From Podospora pseudoanserina (taxonomy: Eukaryota > Ascomycota > Sordariomycetes > Sordariales > Podosporaceae): DNA of 64,000 nt. The notes below the pieces were generated by a model that did not search any database, was not told where the DNA came from, and saw nothing but the letters and a program-made list of their open reading frames with translations. Each line of letters opens with the position of its first letter. Positions within the stretch are counted from its first letter, which is position 1. The stretch covers positions 2,542,001 to 2,606,000 of the forward strand of contig NC_085924.1 in the NCBI RefSeq assembly GCF_035222485.1, in the 5' to 3' direction. This document shows positions 23,358 through 34,278 of this stretch, piece by piece. Position numbers and translations under genes: made by a program.

Positions 23358-24039
23358 ATGTACTAGCTGATGAGTATATAATTTTGGCCGGCAAAGGAAG
23401 TAGAGGTTGAGGATGGGATAAAACCGTCATTACAAGGCCGACATGTGGTCTGGCCGGAACAGCCTGTGATGTTGTGGTGATTGGGTTTGACTTTTGGAAC
23501 GGCCTCGTCCGGTTGTGGCATGACTAGCTATTTTCTCCACGATCGACCGTCATCGGTTGACTGGGTGTCTCAAAATCTATCTTGGATACTAAAGCTGCAA
23601 TTGTTTGTTTCTGTTCCTCGACCACAGTCTTCCAATATATGTAACATTAGAGATCTAGACCCTTGAAATGGCCTCAAGCCCCATTGTCCAATCGCAGCCT
23701 CCCCAGCCCAACACAAGCACATGCCATTAGAATTTCTCTTTACCTCTAGCCTGCAGCCAAACGGCAAGAGTGACACGGCAGATCGGGGCTGAAACTGCTC
23801 CCAAGCTCCCCCACCAAAACGTCATCTGGGAGCTCTTCCGTGGACCACCAACGAAAGTATGACATCATCACCTGCTTCCAACGCCTGCCTTTATAACAAC
23901 CACCACCATCACACAGACATGTGTTCATCCTATTTCTTTTTCATTCAGTACTGCAAACACACAGACAAACCTCCATTTCTGTCAATTTACTCGGCCGAAA
24001 ACTATCGCAACTACTACAAACACCTAAACAAAAGTCAAA
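23358..24039. other. Intergenic region / promoter of the LEA-like gene
   Basis: Nothing coding. A TATA-like tttataac at about 23890 lies 150 bp before the next ATG, and the leader is rich in AC and AAC runs. Confidence 0.45.
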
Positions 24040-24611
24040 ATGTCTTTCCTCACCGAAGCCACAACCCGTCGCCTGGCCACCCTCTCCACCCAGGCCATCC
24101 GCTCCACAACTGTCACCACTACCGCGCCCAGAGCCGCTTTTTCGAGCAGCGTTACGCTGCAGAAGACGGTTGCTGATACGACGAAGGATACGCTCAAGAC
24201 GGTGGACAGGACCGTGAGCGATAAGTTGGTTGATGCCATTGATATTGGGTGTACGTCTCCCACCCATTTTCCCTCCCCCGTTCCCAACTGACATGTGGTT
24301 GCCCTACCCTAGCAACCGTCGCCTCCAAAGTAAAGGAAGTAGCCGAAGACGTCACCGGCCAAAAGAACACCGGCGCTGCTGCCGATCTCAAGGGGCAAGC
24401 CGCCGGTATGGCCAAGAATGTGAGCGGTCAAGCCCAGGGCAAGGCTAATGAGCTGGCGGGCAAGGCTCAGAAGATGGGGAGTCAGGCGCAGGGAAAGGCG
24501 CAGGAGTTGGGCGGACAGGCGCAGGGCAAGGCGAGTGAGGTTGCGGGCAAGGCCAAGGGGGCGGCTTATGAGGCTGAGGGGAAGGCTAGGGGGGCTGCGG
24601 GTGAGTTGTAA
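24040..24611 (+). CDS. Small LEA/CsbD-like stress protein, probably mitochondrial
   Basis: Proposed join(24040..24250, 24313..24611), 169 aa. The 62-nt intron has a GTACGT donor and ends CCTAG. The N-terminus is basic and Ser/Thr-rich (TTRRLATLSTQAIRS ... RAAFSSS), like a matrix-targeting peptide. After residue 70 the chain is built from Ala/Gly/Lys/Gln-rich 11-mer-like repeats (GQAQGKANELAGKAQ, GQAQGKASEVAGKAK) preceded by a CsbD-like KEVAEDVTGQ. Such repeats form amphipathic helices on drying or membrane stress. The role in desiccation or oxidative protection is inferred from composition. Confidence 0.8.
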
Positions 24612-25572
24612 TGAAGACGTGGTGATACCCGGTTGAGAAGGCAAGATGGGGGCGGATGTGTATGATGAGTAACGAGTTTTTTTCTTTTAAAAGTTCTGAG
24701 CAAGGGCATGCATCAAATGGAAAGTGGGTTCATTCTTCACTTCGGTCAAACATATCGTGATAACTCCTCACGGCACCAGCCGTGTCACTTCAGGCACATA
24801 TCAAGAACGGCAACATCGATGCAAAGCAAGTAAATATACCAGCATCTTAAACCCCTTAGTCAGGTAGAGCAGACAACAACCCAGGCAAAAGCCCAGATCA
24901 TCATCATGCCCAACCAAGGCAAAACACTCTGAACGAATGCGTCGTAATAGATGCCAGCGGACCAAAAAACCTCGAGACCCGAACCTTACTGCCCCTCGCC
25001 ATCGTGTGGGAAGGATCTAGTAGGCCAGGCAAATCCGTCTTTAGCTTCTCGGCCAACAGTTGCTCTACCGCTCGGAATACAGAGCTGGATCAAGGATGGG
25101 TCTCGCCTTGTGCTCCACCAAGCCGTGCGGAATTTGGGTAGGGGTGGTAACTGAGAATAGAAACAGGGGAGGAGAAACACAAAGAGAGAGAAAAAGGAAC
25201 AATAAAAAAAAAAAAAAGAGGGCAAACATTTCATTCTGTCTTGATGATCAAAATCGATGCTGCCTCGCTGATTGGGTATCCTACATTCTTCTTCTTCCCT
25301 CTCTCTCAGTACAATAAAATCGTTTCAAAGGTCCGTTATCAATATTTGGTTCCCTGGGCAAACGACACCCGACGCCGGGGTTCGCCCCGTCTCACTCCCT
25401 CCTCGAGAGACTGCTTCGCAGATCGCTTCGCTGACAGCAGAAACAAGGGGGACTCGTTGTCTGATTCTTCCGCGCATTGGGCCCTACACACACTTGTTAG
25501 ATCAAACCATTGTGAACAGAGACAAAAAACATACCACTCCTTCGCCCCCATCCTCCTCATCGAAAAAGGCTT
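24612..25572. other. Convergent 3' region between two genes
   Basis: Terminal flanks of the LEA-like gene (+) and Nup37 (-). An A-run lies at about 25203-25217. No coding or RNA gene was seen. Confidence 0.5.
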
Positions 25573-27915
25573 CTAACCCTCCTCGAAAAAGACCCTCTTC
25601 GTCGACCGCTCCCTCTCATCCTCCATCTGCTCCAGCTCCCTGTCAATCTCCATAATGTCCATCATCTCCTCCTCAATGTTCCTGTTGATCGCCTCTTGCT
25701 CGTCATCAGGCTGATCAGCCGCAAAGTTCAGATCGTTAATAAACCGGAGCCCAATCGCCTGGCTCGCACCCTGAGAAGGAACAGCCGGGGCTTCAACCGA
25801 CGGGAACAAGCTATCGCCCCCTCTTGGTTGATCCTGGGAAAATAGCCCACCGGCTGCTGCGGGTCGACGGACAGACCGGAGCAAGGCCGCATTTTCAGAT
25901 GCTGGTCGGTGGGCTATGCTGAGGTTGAAAGCGACGCTGTTGGGTTTCTCAGGCCTGGGATAGGCGAGAATGGCCTTGGCTGGCTCGAGATCTGTGCGGC
26001 CGCCAACCTTCTTACGAGCTCCTAGAAGACGGCTGGTGAAAGAGGGAGCATCCTCGCTTTCGTGAACAAACACTACGCGGCTCTCGCCTTGAATGAGCAC
26101 CTCAACCGGGAGGCTAGCCTCGACCGGGGGGGTGCCGTTTTCGGACGCGGAAGAGTTGTTGGCAGTGACAGGCTTGGGGATGGCAGCGGCTCCTGTGCAG
26201 CGCTCTCCGAGGAGACCAGCACCAAGATCCGTCAGACGGGCCATGCGTGTGAGCTGGGTGCCACTCCAGAGGTTGCCGCCACCAGCAGCTTTTCGCAGCT
26301 GCGAGTCCCAGAATTTGGCAACGTTTGGAACAACCGAGACAAGTGGGTCAGAGCCTCCAAGCCAGAGAAGCGCCGTTTCATCGCCTGTTGCTGTTCCCTT
26401 GGCGGGTGACAAGTGAGTGACGGTGATGCCTCCCCGTACACAAACGAGCTTCTCGGGGCCTCCATTGGCGGACGCAAGAGCTTCACGTCGTGTGTGAGGC
26501 GTCATGGGAACAAATTCGCGAGATGACCCAGTGGCGGCTGGTGACTTTTGGGTGGCGGGGTTTTTCAAGGGGCTGGTGCCCTCCAGGTGGCCTGTCACGC
26601 TAAAGTTGGTGATGGCAGAACCGCGAAGGCCGGCGCTGGCTTTACTGAACAGACCACCCGAACTAGCACTGGTGGCCGTTGGGCTCGCGTCCTCAATATC
26701 CCAGATGCCCCATTGCCCATCTGCAAGCAAGGTCAAAACAGCGCGTCCGTGAGCGATCCACTCGGCAGCTACGATTGGTTTCCGGGAAGTCGACATGGTT
26801 GCGCTGCGGGTGAAGGGGGGATAGAGCGAGAGCAGCCACGAGCCCTGGATCGGGAAGGGACCTTCAGAGGCATCCTCGAGTGGAAGCGCCGGTGTCGAAT
26901 AGTCGTAGAGACGCACGGCATGTGTCGAGGAGACGGTCAACAGCTGGGTGAGCTGGGTAGGATTAAAAGAGATGCTGGAAAGTGGTGATGGGAGGTATTC
27001 TGTTTGGAACGGCTCCAGCCGACTGATGACACCAGGCTTGGCATCCAGGGGCACGTTCCATAAGCGAAGAGTGCCACTTGCTTCTCGGGAGTGGGCTGCG
27101 ACGATAACGCGAGAAGATTGTCTTGTCTGTGACTGTGTTGTCGTGGGCTCTACCGATCTGCTTCTCGATGCAGCCGTGGACTTGGCCAATGTCATGGCGA
27201 CTCCTTCACATGGCCGGCTCTGGCCCCCCAACAGCGTCAATGTCTCTCCCCACACGCCCTTTCCTGCATTCGCTGCCAGCAGGCTTTCCCGTAGCTCAGG
27301 TCGCGCCTTGCTCTCGTTGGATGGTGGCGTCAGAGGCAAAGTAATCAGGTAGACCTCGCTCGTGGCGCAAGTCACAGCGAAGATGATCTTTTGTTTGAGA
27401 ATGTCGGCACCATTCCAGGCTGCCTCGGCGGACGTGGTGTTTGGCATTGGCAGAACAGCAATTTTGAGGACTGCGGTGCCAAAGGCGAGATCCAATGTCT
27501 GTATGATTTCGGCGAGGGGGGGGGTCGCCGTCGAGGTCGGGCTGTCTTCGAACTCGGGCTTGTCGACAAAAGGAGGGGGAACATCTTCTTCGTCGGAATC
27601 GATAATCATGATGGCATTGGAGGTAGAACCGTTATTCTTCTCTTTTGATTTGTTCTCGGTCTGGGGTTTGAGCCTTCGACCGCCGCGCCAAACGACGGTG
27701 ACGCCATTCTCGTGGCCGTAGAGCAGGATTGTGGCTCCCTGAGGTGACTGGACTGGGTATGTCTTGACATGGTGTATTCTGCGACCTAGTGTATATCTGA
27801 GTGCCAGTAGTTAGCATGTAGATCAAAAGAAACATGGTGTGAGCTAGCAAGATGGGGAGTCACACGTGTATTGGGTGTTCTGCGGCGTGCGCCGAGTTCT
27901 GGGAGTTGATTGCAT
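25573..27915 (-). CDS. NUP37: Nucleoporin Nup37 (filamentous-fungal long form)
   Basis: Proposed complement(join(25573..27796, 27866..27915)), 757 aa. The first exon (MQSTPRTRRTPQNTQY) ends at a GTGTGA donor. The 69-nt intron has a TGCTAAC branch and a CTCAG acceptor, and the second exon continues YTLGRRIHHVKTY. An ATG at 27609 would drop the first beta-strands. The N-terminal two thirds are WD40-like propeller blades (LLYGHENGVTVVW, ILAYPRPEKP, RLYDYS, WGIWDIED) with acidic and Ser-rich insertions. The C-terminus is an acidic helical tail (NRNIEEEMMDIMEIDREL). The length fits the roughly 750-residue Nup37 of Chaetomium thermophilum. Nup37 is a peripheral propeller of the Nup84/Y-complex of the nuclear pore, docked on Nup120. 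Confidence 0.85.
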
Positions 27916-28444
27916 GTCGTCAAGCGACGAGAGTGGAAACGGGAGGTCGGGAGTCGATGACGGGTTGTGATTTTAGATAGAATCTTGAATGGGTATGCCT
28001 AGCTTGGTGAGATTCGGAGACTGATCGATCCTTTCGTCGTGGACCGTAGTTGGGTTGTTTGTTTGTGTTTTGCTGAACTGCGATGTTAAGCTCTGGGATA
28101 AATTTCGCCGCGCTCCAATGGCTGCCGACGCGAAGGAGCTTGGACCACCTCGCGGCGCTGAGACCCCATGTAAAGCTCAGACCCCACTTTCAACCACACC
28201 CCTCTTCGCCCAAAGCCTCTCAACTAACTTTGAAGGCCTCAACTCACTAACACTCAGCCCGCCATGTATCAAATTCTACGCAGCTTTGCTCAAAGTTAAC
28301 AGAACGATGGCCGTCTCCCCACGACCTAATCTCGAAGTGTGAAAAACTTACCGTGGTAGGCAAATTATAAAGAACCCAATCTAAAAAATGAAAACTTCTT
28401 CACGCTTCCCAGCACCACCTTGAACTCTCTGCAACAGCCTTGCA
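27916..28444. other. Divergent intergenic region
   Basis: Shared upstream DNA of Nup37 (-) and the F-box-like gene (+). No further gene, repeat or RNA was seen. Confidence 0.45.
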
Positions 28445-29203
28445 ATGACGACAAGCATATTCACCATGCCAACCTTCGAGGGCCTCCCTGACAAAGTCCA
28501 TCAGGCAATCTTGGACACCATCGACTGCCCAAAATGCCTCAACAACCTGATATCGGCCTCACCAAGTTCTCTACCTGTTCTTCAACTCCACCGCCGCGCG
28601 ACACTTTGGCGCCTTGCCCAGAGGGCTATACCCGTTCCTATTCATGAGAAGCTGCAGAAGATCCACCATCTGGATGTCGAAATTCTGTTGATTGAGAAGC
28701 TGCTCAAGATCTTTCGACGGTCTCTTGTTGAAAGTACGCGCCAACTTCGAATCGTAAAGCATCGCCCATCTAACTTGGGACCATTTCTCTCAAGATACTT
28801 TGGACCGGCGGAGATCTTTCCAAGACAAGATGTCATCCGTGGTCATTATTGCAATACTGGGTGCTCCAGAACCTCCTTCGATAGGTCAGTGCCCTGTGTA
28901 GCGCAGATTGCGCTCGAGGTTATCCTTCCTGAACTCTGGCTTCGCCCTAGGTCCACGTCCAGGTTAGGTTGGGATCTCATACGTAGCGCCGGCTCAGGTC
29001 TGGAATGGACATCCAACATGTCTTGGACCCCAGTTGAGCAGGCAGTGGTCCAGACGTCGATGACTCCCAAGGTAATATCAAAGCCATGGATGCATCATAT
29101 CGACTGCCCTGTTCATTTAAGTGTTGCGTCTCGCGTCGTGGACGAGGACTGGAATGGGTACGATGAGTTCTCGCTTTTCTTTGCAGCTATACTTCCAAAA
29201 TGA
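28445..29203 (+). CDS. F-box-like hypothetical protein
   Basis: A single exon of 252 aa. The ATG at 28445 is used. A second Met at codon 8 begins MPTFEGLP, directly before the domain-like part and may be the true start. Residues 12-60 (FEGLPDKVHQAILDTIDCP, NLISASPSSLPVLQLHRRATLW) resemble the degenerate F-box and following helix common in Sordariomycete proteins. The rest is helical with no recognised repeats. F-box proteins recruit substrates to SCF ubiquitin ligases. Binding to Skp1 is not shown by the sequence, and the domain match is weak. Confidence 0.6.
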   Translation: MTTSIFTMPTFEGLPDKVHQAILDTIDCPKCLNNLISASPSSLPVLQLHRRATLWRLAQRAIPVPIHEKLQKIHHLDVEILLIEKLLKIFRRSLVESTRQLRIVKHRPSNLGPFLSRYFGPAEIFPRQDVIRGHYCNTGCSRTSFDRSVPCVAQIALEVILPELWLRPRSTSRLGWDLIRSAGSGLEWTSNMSWTPVEQAVVQTSMTPKVISKPWMHHIDCPVHLSVASRVVDEDWNGYDEFSLFFAAILPK

Positions 29204-30069
29204 ACCAACGGAGACGGTTGAGCAGTAGGTCGGGGAACAATGGGGTCCATGGTTTAAATGCTCTCTTTCTCAGAACGGAAAGCATCATCGCCCAAGAGGG
29301 TTATTGGGCCAGCTTAGATGGAGCTTTATTCTCGATTACAAAGAGTTGAGAGACTTTACTAGGCAGACTCGTCCTCTTATTTGATGGTAAATTACGGAAA
29401 ACAGTTCTCATAAATGGTTTGGTAGAGAATGCCGGCGGTTGACTCGTCACATTCAAGGACCTTCTCTCAGCTTTGAGAACAACAACGAGGGTCACCATGG
29501 AACACCACTGAAGGTATATAAGGTCCATATGTAGGTAGCTGTGAAATAAATCTTACTGTCTGCCAGATTGTACTTTACATCGACACTGAAACCGTCACCA
29601 AACCAACCTGACCCTGTACACTATTCGGGATGATCCTTCCCTGCACCGACGAATTCAGATTATAGCCTTACCGCCCGTCCCATCTCCCCTTATTGGGGTC
29701 TTGGGTATGAAAGCATATCACCTGGCAACAGCAGCAGCGACGCCCTCTTAAAATCGACTTTGCCATCATCGCCCAGTGGGCCATCTGGCAGGCCCAAAGC
29801 CTTTTTCCGCCAGGCACGGAGTAAACTCACCCGCTTTATCCACCGCATCAGTGTTCCCGGGTCGCAAAGAGAGTGAGCCTTGAGTGCAACTCATGGAAGG
29901 GGGAGGTGATGGTGGACGGCAATAATTTAAAGACAAAACATCAGGGCAGGTCTTATTCGGGGTGGTTCGTTGGGAAAAAGGGAAGAGTTGTTTGAGGTTG
30001 TATTTTGGATGCGTCTAGGTATAGGTACATCAATGACGGAGAATGACAACTCGCATCAACCACAAACCC
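29204..30069. other. Intergenic region
   Basis: No supported gene. It holds the 3' flanks of the F-box-like gene and of the methyltransferase gene (minus strand). Confidence 0.45.
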
Positions 30070-30903
30070 CTACGGCTTCCTCCCAACAAAAACAACCATA
30101 TTCTTCTCCACCCTGAACCCCCCCCCCTCATCCAACCTCTCCCCAACAACCCTTTTCACTGTTTCCCTCTTCCCCTCCTCCATGTCCGTATCCCCAACAC
30201 TATTCAAATACTCCAACACGGGCTCCACCCCCGGCAGTCTAAACTCCCCAGGAAACCTCTCCCTCTCCACCCCCTCAAACCCTGCCCCCTCGATCTGCTC
30301 GAGTGCATTCTCAGCAGTTATCTTCGCCAACCCAGCAATGGTACTCCCCCTCCCTACCATCCCCCCAATCTCAAAGAGTTCCTTGAGATGATCAAGTCCG
30401 TTCAACGCCACGACTAGCCGTCCCCCATTTTTGAGGACACGTTTGAATTCTTGGAGAGCAGCGATCGGGTTGTCAACGTGATAGAGCATGTGGTTTGCTA
30501 CGACGGTGTCGAATTCAGAGTCGGGAAAGGGGAGGGAAGTGGCGTCGCATTGCTGGATTTTGACGTTGGGAAGGATGGATTTAAGGGCGGCGATGTCAGG
30601 GTTGGAGTTGAGGGTTGTTACCATGGCGGGGGAGAAGTCGGTTAGTGTGAGGGAGGTGACTGAGGGGAGTTGGGAGGAGGGGATGGCGGGGGGGGACCAG
30701 AGGGCGCCTGTGCCGGCGCCGACTTCGAGGATGGAGCCGCTTTTGGGGATGAAGGTTTGGGCGAATTGGAACCAGGATTGGGGGTGCGTGTTGTAGTTGT
30801 GGATTGAGAGGCGGGCGGCGAGGCGGGAGGAGGTGGTGGTGTATTGGGATTTGGCGTGGGTGTGGGCTGTGAGGGTTGGGATGGTGGTGGTTGTGATGGT
30901 CAT
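30070..30903 (-). CDS. Class I SAM-dependent methyltransferase
   Basis: A single exon of 277 aa, ATG at 30903. Motif I is SILEVGAGTG (about residues 58-67). The acidic residue after strand 2 is in LTLTDFSP, motif post-I is IQQCDATSLPFPD, and the motif III region is VVANHMLYHVDNP and LKNGGRLVVALNG. This is the Methyltransf_11/UbiE-like pattern. Small-molecule substrates are most likely, but the acceptor cannot be read from the sequence. The N-terminus is Thr-rich and no targeting peptide is obvious. The neighbours are a POT transporter and an F-box-like gene, which gives no pathway context. Confidence 0.85.
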   Translation of the reverse strand: MTITTTTIPTLTAHTHAKSQYTTTSSRLAARLSIHNYNTHPQSWFQFAQTFIPKSGSILEVGAGTGALWSPPAIPSSQLPSVTSLTLTDFSPAMVTTLNSNPDIAALKSILPNVKIQQCDATSLPFPDSEFDTVVANHMLYHVDNPIAALQEFKRVLKNGGRLVVALNGLDHLKELFEIGGMVGRGSTIAGLAKITAENALEQIEGAGFEGVERERFPGEFRLPGVEPVLEYLNSVGDTDMEEGKRETVKRVVGERLDEGGGFRVEKNMVVFVGRKP

Positions 30904-31547
30904 TTTGGTGGTGGTGATGGTGGCGATGATATTGAGAGCGGTGATGGAGAAGTGTTAGGGGGGAAACTGCTTCACAGCTGATTCTCGTTTCTGAGTCAAG
31001 GGCCGAGGTGATCGGATCAGTGATGAGGTTGAGATTCTGCTGGACAAGTCAAGGTGTTGCACGTGTGTTGTCGTCACAGTGAACATCACGAGAGAAGATC
31101 TGGTATATCAATGGAGTCCATGGTCAACACCTCTGCGGCCAGCCATCAAGGTGCGTACCTGCCAGGTGGTATCACGACGGGTACCTACGAGGTACTTCCA
31201 GGAGGGGTGGACTGCAGATCGGACCCCCCTGTTCGGAGGGTGGGAAGCCAAGCCAGCCCCTCGCTGGTGAGCAAGTTACCGGTTGCATGAGCAAGTTACC
31301 GCTGCTCGGGTAGGTCGTGTTTCCTTGCAGTCTGCATCAACCTTTACCGAATATCACTGACGGAGTGCTGGGTCCCGAGAATGTTCAGTGGGGGTTATAG
31401 GCATTGGTCATAGGCTTCATCGTGGTACTGGACAGATACCGGAACGGAATTAGGTTGGATAACAGACGCGATGTGAAGGTGTAGATATAGAGAGCAGGAT
31501 TTATTGCGTCGAGAAAATTCTAGCCATCTTGAAGCAGAAGTTGAGAA
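30904..31547. other. Intergenic region
   Basis: Upstream DNA of the methyltransferase and 3' flank of the peptide transporter. It holds a GTACCTACGAGGTAC near-palindrome at about 31180. No gene was seen. Confidence 0.45.
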
Positions 31548-33560
31548 CTAGAACTGATTCAACGACGCATCAATCTTGTCATAGCGGCGGAACCGCCACA
31601 GGAACGCCACCGCAGACACCCCCATAGCTCCCGCCAGACACGAGTACACAATCACCATGTTCGGATCCTTAGACGCCGGGCTGATAGCCATCCCCAAAAG
31701 ACTGGCCACTCCAGCAGTGAGCTGCGTCAAGGCTTGGACAACAGTCTTCATCTCTCTTGGGGCCTTGCTGTACGCGTACTCGAATGCAGTGACAAAGCCT
31801 AAGATCTCCGCAATGGCAAGCAGGATGTAGACCGGCAGCTGCACCCACACACTGACATTGTTGGGCTGCCGACCTCCTTCGGACTCGGGGCAGTTGTAGG
31901 GATGGTCATAGCAGGGCCCGGTAGAATAGATCAACTTCTGAACTCCAGCAGCGTAAGCCATGGAAGCTCCGCAGAAGATGAACGACGTCGTGATGCGAGC
32001 AATGGGGCCGAATGGAATCTTGCGGCGAGCGAGAAACTCGTAGAGGCCTTGCATGATTGGCCCAAAGATGATGCAAGCCACGCCAGAGAAGGCTTGGATC
32101 ATGTCGTTGGGGACACCGGAGAGAAGCATCTGGCCGGCTTGGGAGACGAGGTTATTGTACATTTGGGCGATGCAGAGGTAGAAGATAACGAGGAAGAAGC
32201 TGCTTTCGTGTTAACATTTGGATCATGAGATCAGAGGGTCAAACATACATCACCCTGCAGGCAATCATGCCGCGGCGCATTTCTTCCACAAAGCTATCTG
32301 TCCATGGAACCTCTTTGCCGTGGTGGGTCTTTTGATAGGATGGTTTTGTGTGCTCCAGCTCGAATCCGTTCTTTGAAGCACAGACAAGGACTCTTACAGC
32401 CTTGGGCAAGACATTGCCTTGTGGTTTGACCTTGACTATCTTTGTTGTCAGCTTATGTCGGTTGTTTCGGGTCAGAGACGAATATACCGAGCTTCTTGGA
32501 CCACAAAAGAAACAAAGCTATCGATATGCAAAGTGTAACAGTAGCCAGAAGATACGCTGACCAAAACTCATGGTGCCACTCGATAAAGGTGACTGGTATG
32601 GAACTCAAGGAGGCAATGTTGGTGAACCTGGGAGAGTCAGATGAAGTGGCAAGGCAACTGAAAAGTGGGAGAACTAACCAATAATAAGCGTTGTAGATGA
32701 ATTGCAGAGTCCGCGGCCCATCCACGACCACCAAGTTGGCGTTCTTCTGACGGATCACCTGAGGCTTGGCCTGCATGTACTGATCACCCAGGAAGGGGAC
32801 ATAGGTTGCTTTGACGGAGCCAGCTCCCAGCCCAGTCAAGATCAGTGCTGCAGCCAACCCTCCAACACCTGCTCCTTGTTCCAGAGCCGAAGGAATCGAA
32901 GTGCCAATGAGGACTACACAGCCTGCAAGATAGCATCTGGGTTCAGGTCAGCAAAGGTGTTTTTTTGTGGCGTCCAATCAAAGAAGCGTCAACATACACT
33001 AGACCCAAAAGTAGAGTTTTGTATCTACCTAGCCATATGTCGGATATCAACGCAAAGAGCATTGGTGTCAGGAATGAGAACAGAAAAAAAGCATTGGAGA
33101 TGTTGACGGCTGTTGCTTGACCCAGTCCAAGAGCTCCCGGGACCGGTTCTTTGCCTTGAGGGTATTGCATGTAGTTTTCTGGGCCTTTGTGAGCTTTGTG
33201 TGGTGCGTCTGTGAGACTTTAAGGACTTACGCCATGGTGCAATGAGACCAAAGTATGTAAAACGTTCACCGGCTCCAGCAACAATGACAGCCCAGGCGGC
33301 AAAGGGGATCTTGTCGGTGATTTTGGGCAGTGTTGCTATCTCGTCTTCGGTGGCATCTCGAGGGAAAATGCTGTCATCCTGCGTTGTGTCCGACTTTGAT
33401 GTCTCAATGGGATCTTCTGTTGGTGGCTGTTTCTCCAAGTCATTGGCCTGGAATACTGGCTTTTCAGTCTCCTGAACAGCAATTGGAGGTTGTTTTCTGC
33501 CAAGAGTCAGTCAGTGCGTTTCGGTGAGATGAATAGGGACAACACATACTCCGAATCCAT
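31548..33560 (-). CDS. POT/PTR2 family proton-coupled oligopeptide transporter
   Basis: Proposed seven exons: complement(join(31548..32199, 32249..32435, 32488..32627, 32679..32936, 32998..33178, 33231..33496, 33550..33560)), 564 aa. The first exon codes only MDSE-. Every junction keeps frame with GTATGT/GTAAGT/GTTAGT/GTATAT donors. The N-terminus is acidic and cytoplasmic. The POT signature GAGERFTYFGL lies near residue 80, followed by QNYMQYP, an FLFSFLTPMLFALISDIWLGRYKT block and GLGAGSVKATYVPFLGDQY (PTR2 signature 1). About 12 membrane helices are evident, ending with a short basic tail. It imports di- and tripeptides across the plasma membrane with protons. A nitrate/peptide specificity shift cannot be excluded. 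Confidence 0.9.
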
Positions 33561-34278
33561 ACTGAGGTGTGGTTGGTATCAGGTAAGGTATTGATGTTGC
33601 TTGCTGCACACTGAGATACCAGACAGAAGCTCCTCTCACCACTGCCAACATTACAGAGAGCGAACCCACAAAGGGCGGTCGATGTACGTAGGTAGCCATG
33701 ATGGGCCACCCACTCCAGTAACCCTCAACGTGCTAACCCTCAAGGTGTCGACTCGAAGATCGTTGAGCCAATCGAGATCCTGGTAATGCAAGATGCAGCG
33801 CGTCCCTGCAACGTGACCAGGCCTGGACTCTTGGCATCTTGGGGGGTCCGGGGGTGCTCAGCGAAACTTGCTCAAATGCTCGCTGAAGAGATGAGCAGCC
33901 GAAGACATGCAGAAGACGAAGGAAGAATCACGGCATATCCATGTCCGTTGATAGTAAGTTGAGAAAGTTAGACCCTGTCGTCGCCCACCAGCTTTCAGCG
34001 AGAACAAGTGAAGTTAGAAGTGTAGGCAGACTGTGGCTAACCCAATCAAGCACCCCTCCATCTGCCACTCTCTCTTTGGCCCCACAATTCAATTTCAACG
34101 TCCAACTTCAACATCGCGATTCCAACAACACCTCTGCCAAGGGAAAGCACTCTATTCACTGGCACAAGCGAGTCATCGAAAGGAATCGAACAGTCATGTA
34201 AACAACATTATGACATTTTGGAAATGCATATACAGAAACCACGGAACACGCTCTCCGCAAAGGCCACCATTGCCGAGC
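33561..34278. other. Intergenic region between transporter and reductase
   Basis: Promoter side of the peptide transporter and 3' flank of the ferric reductase. Nothing else was recognised. Confidence 0.45.
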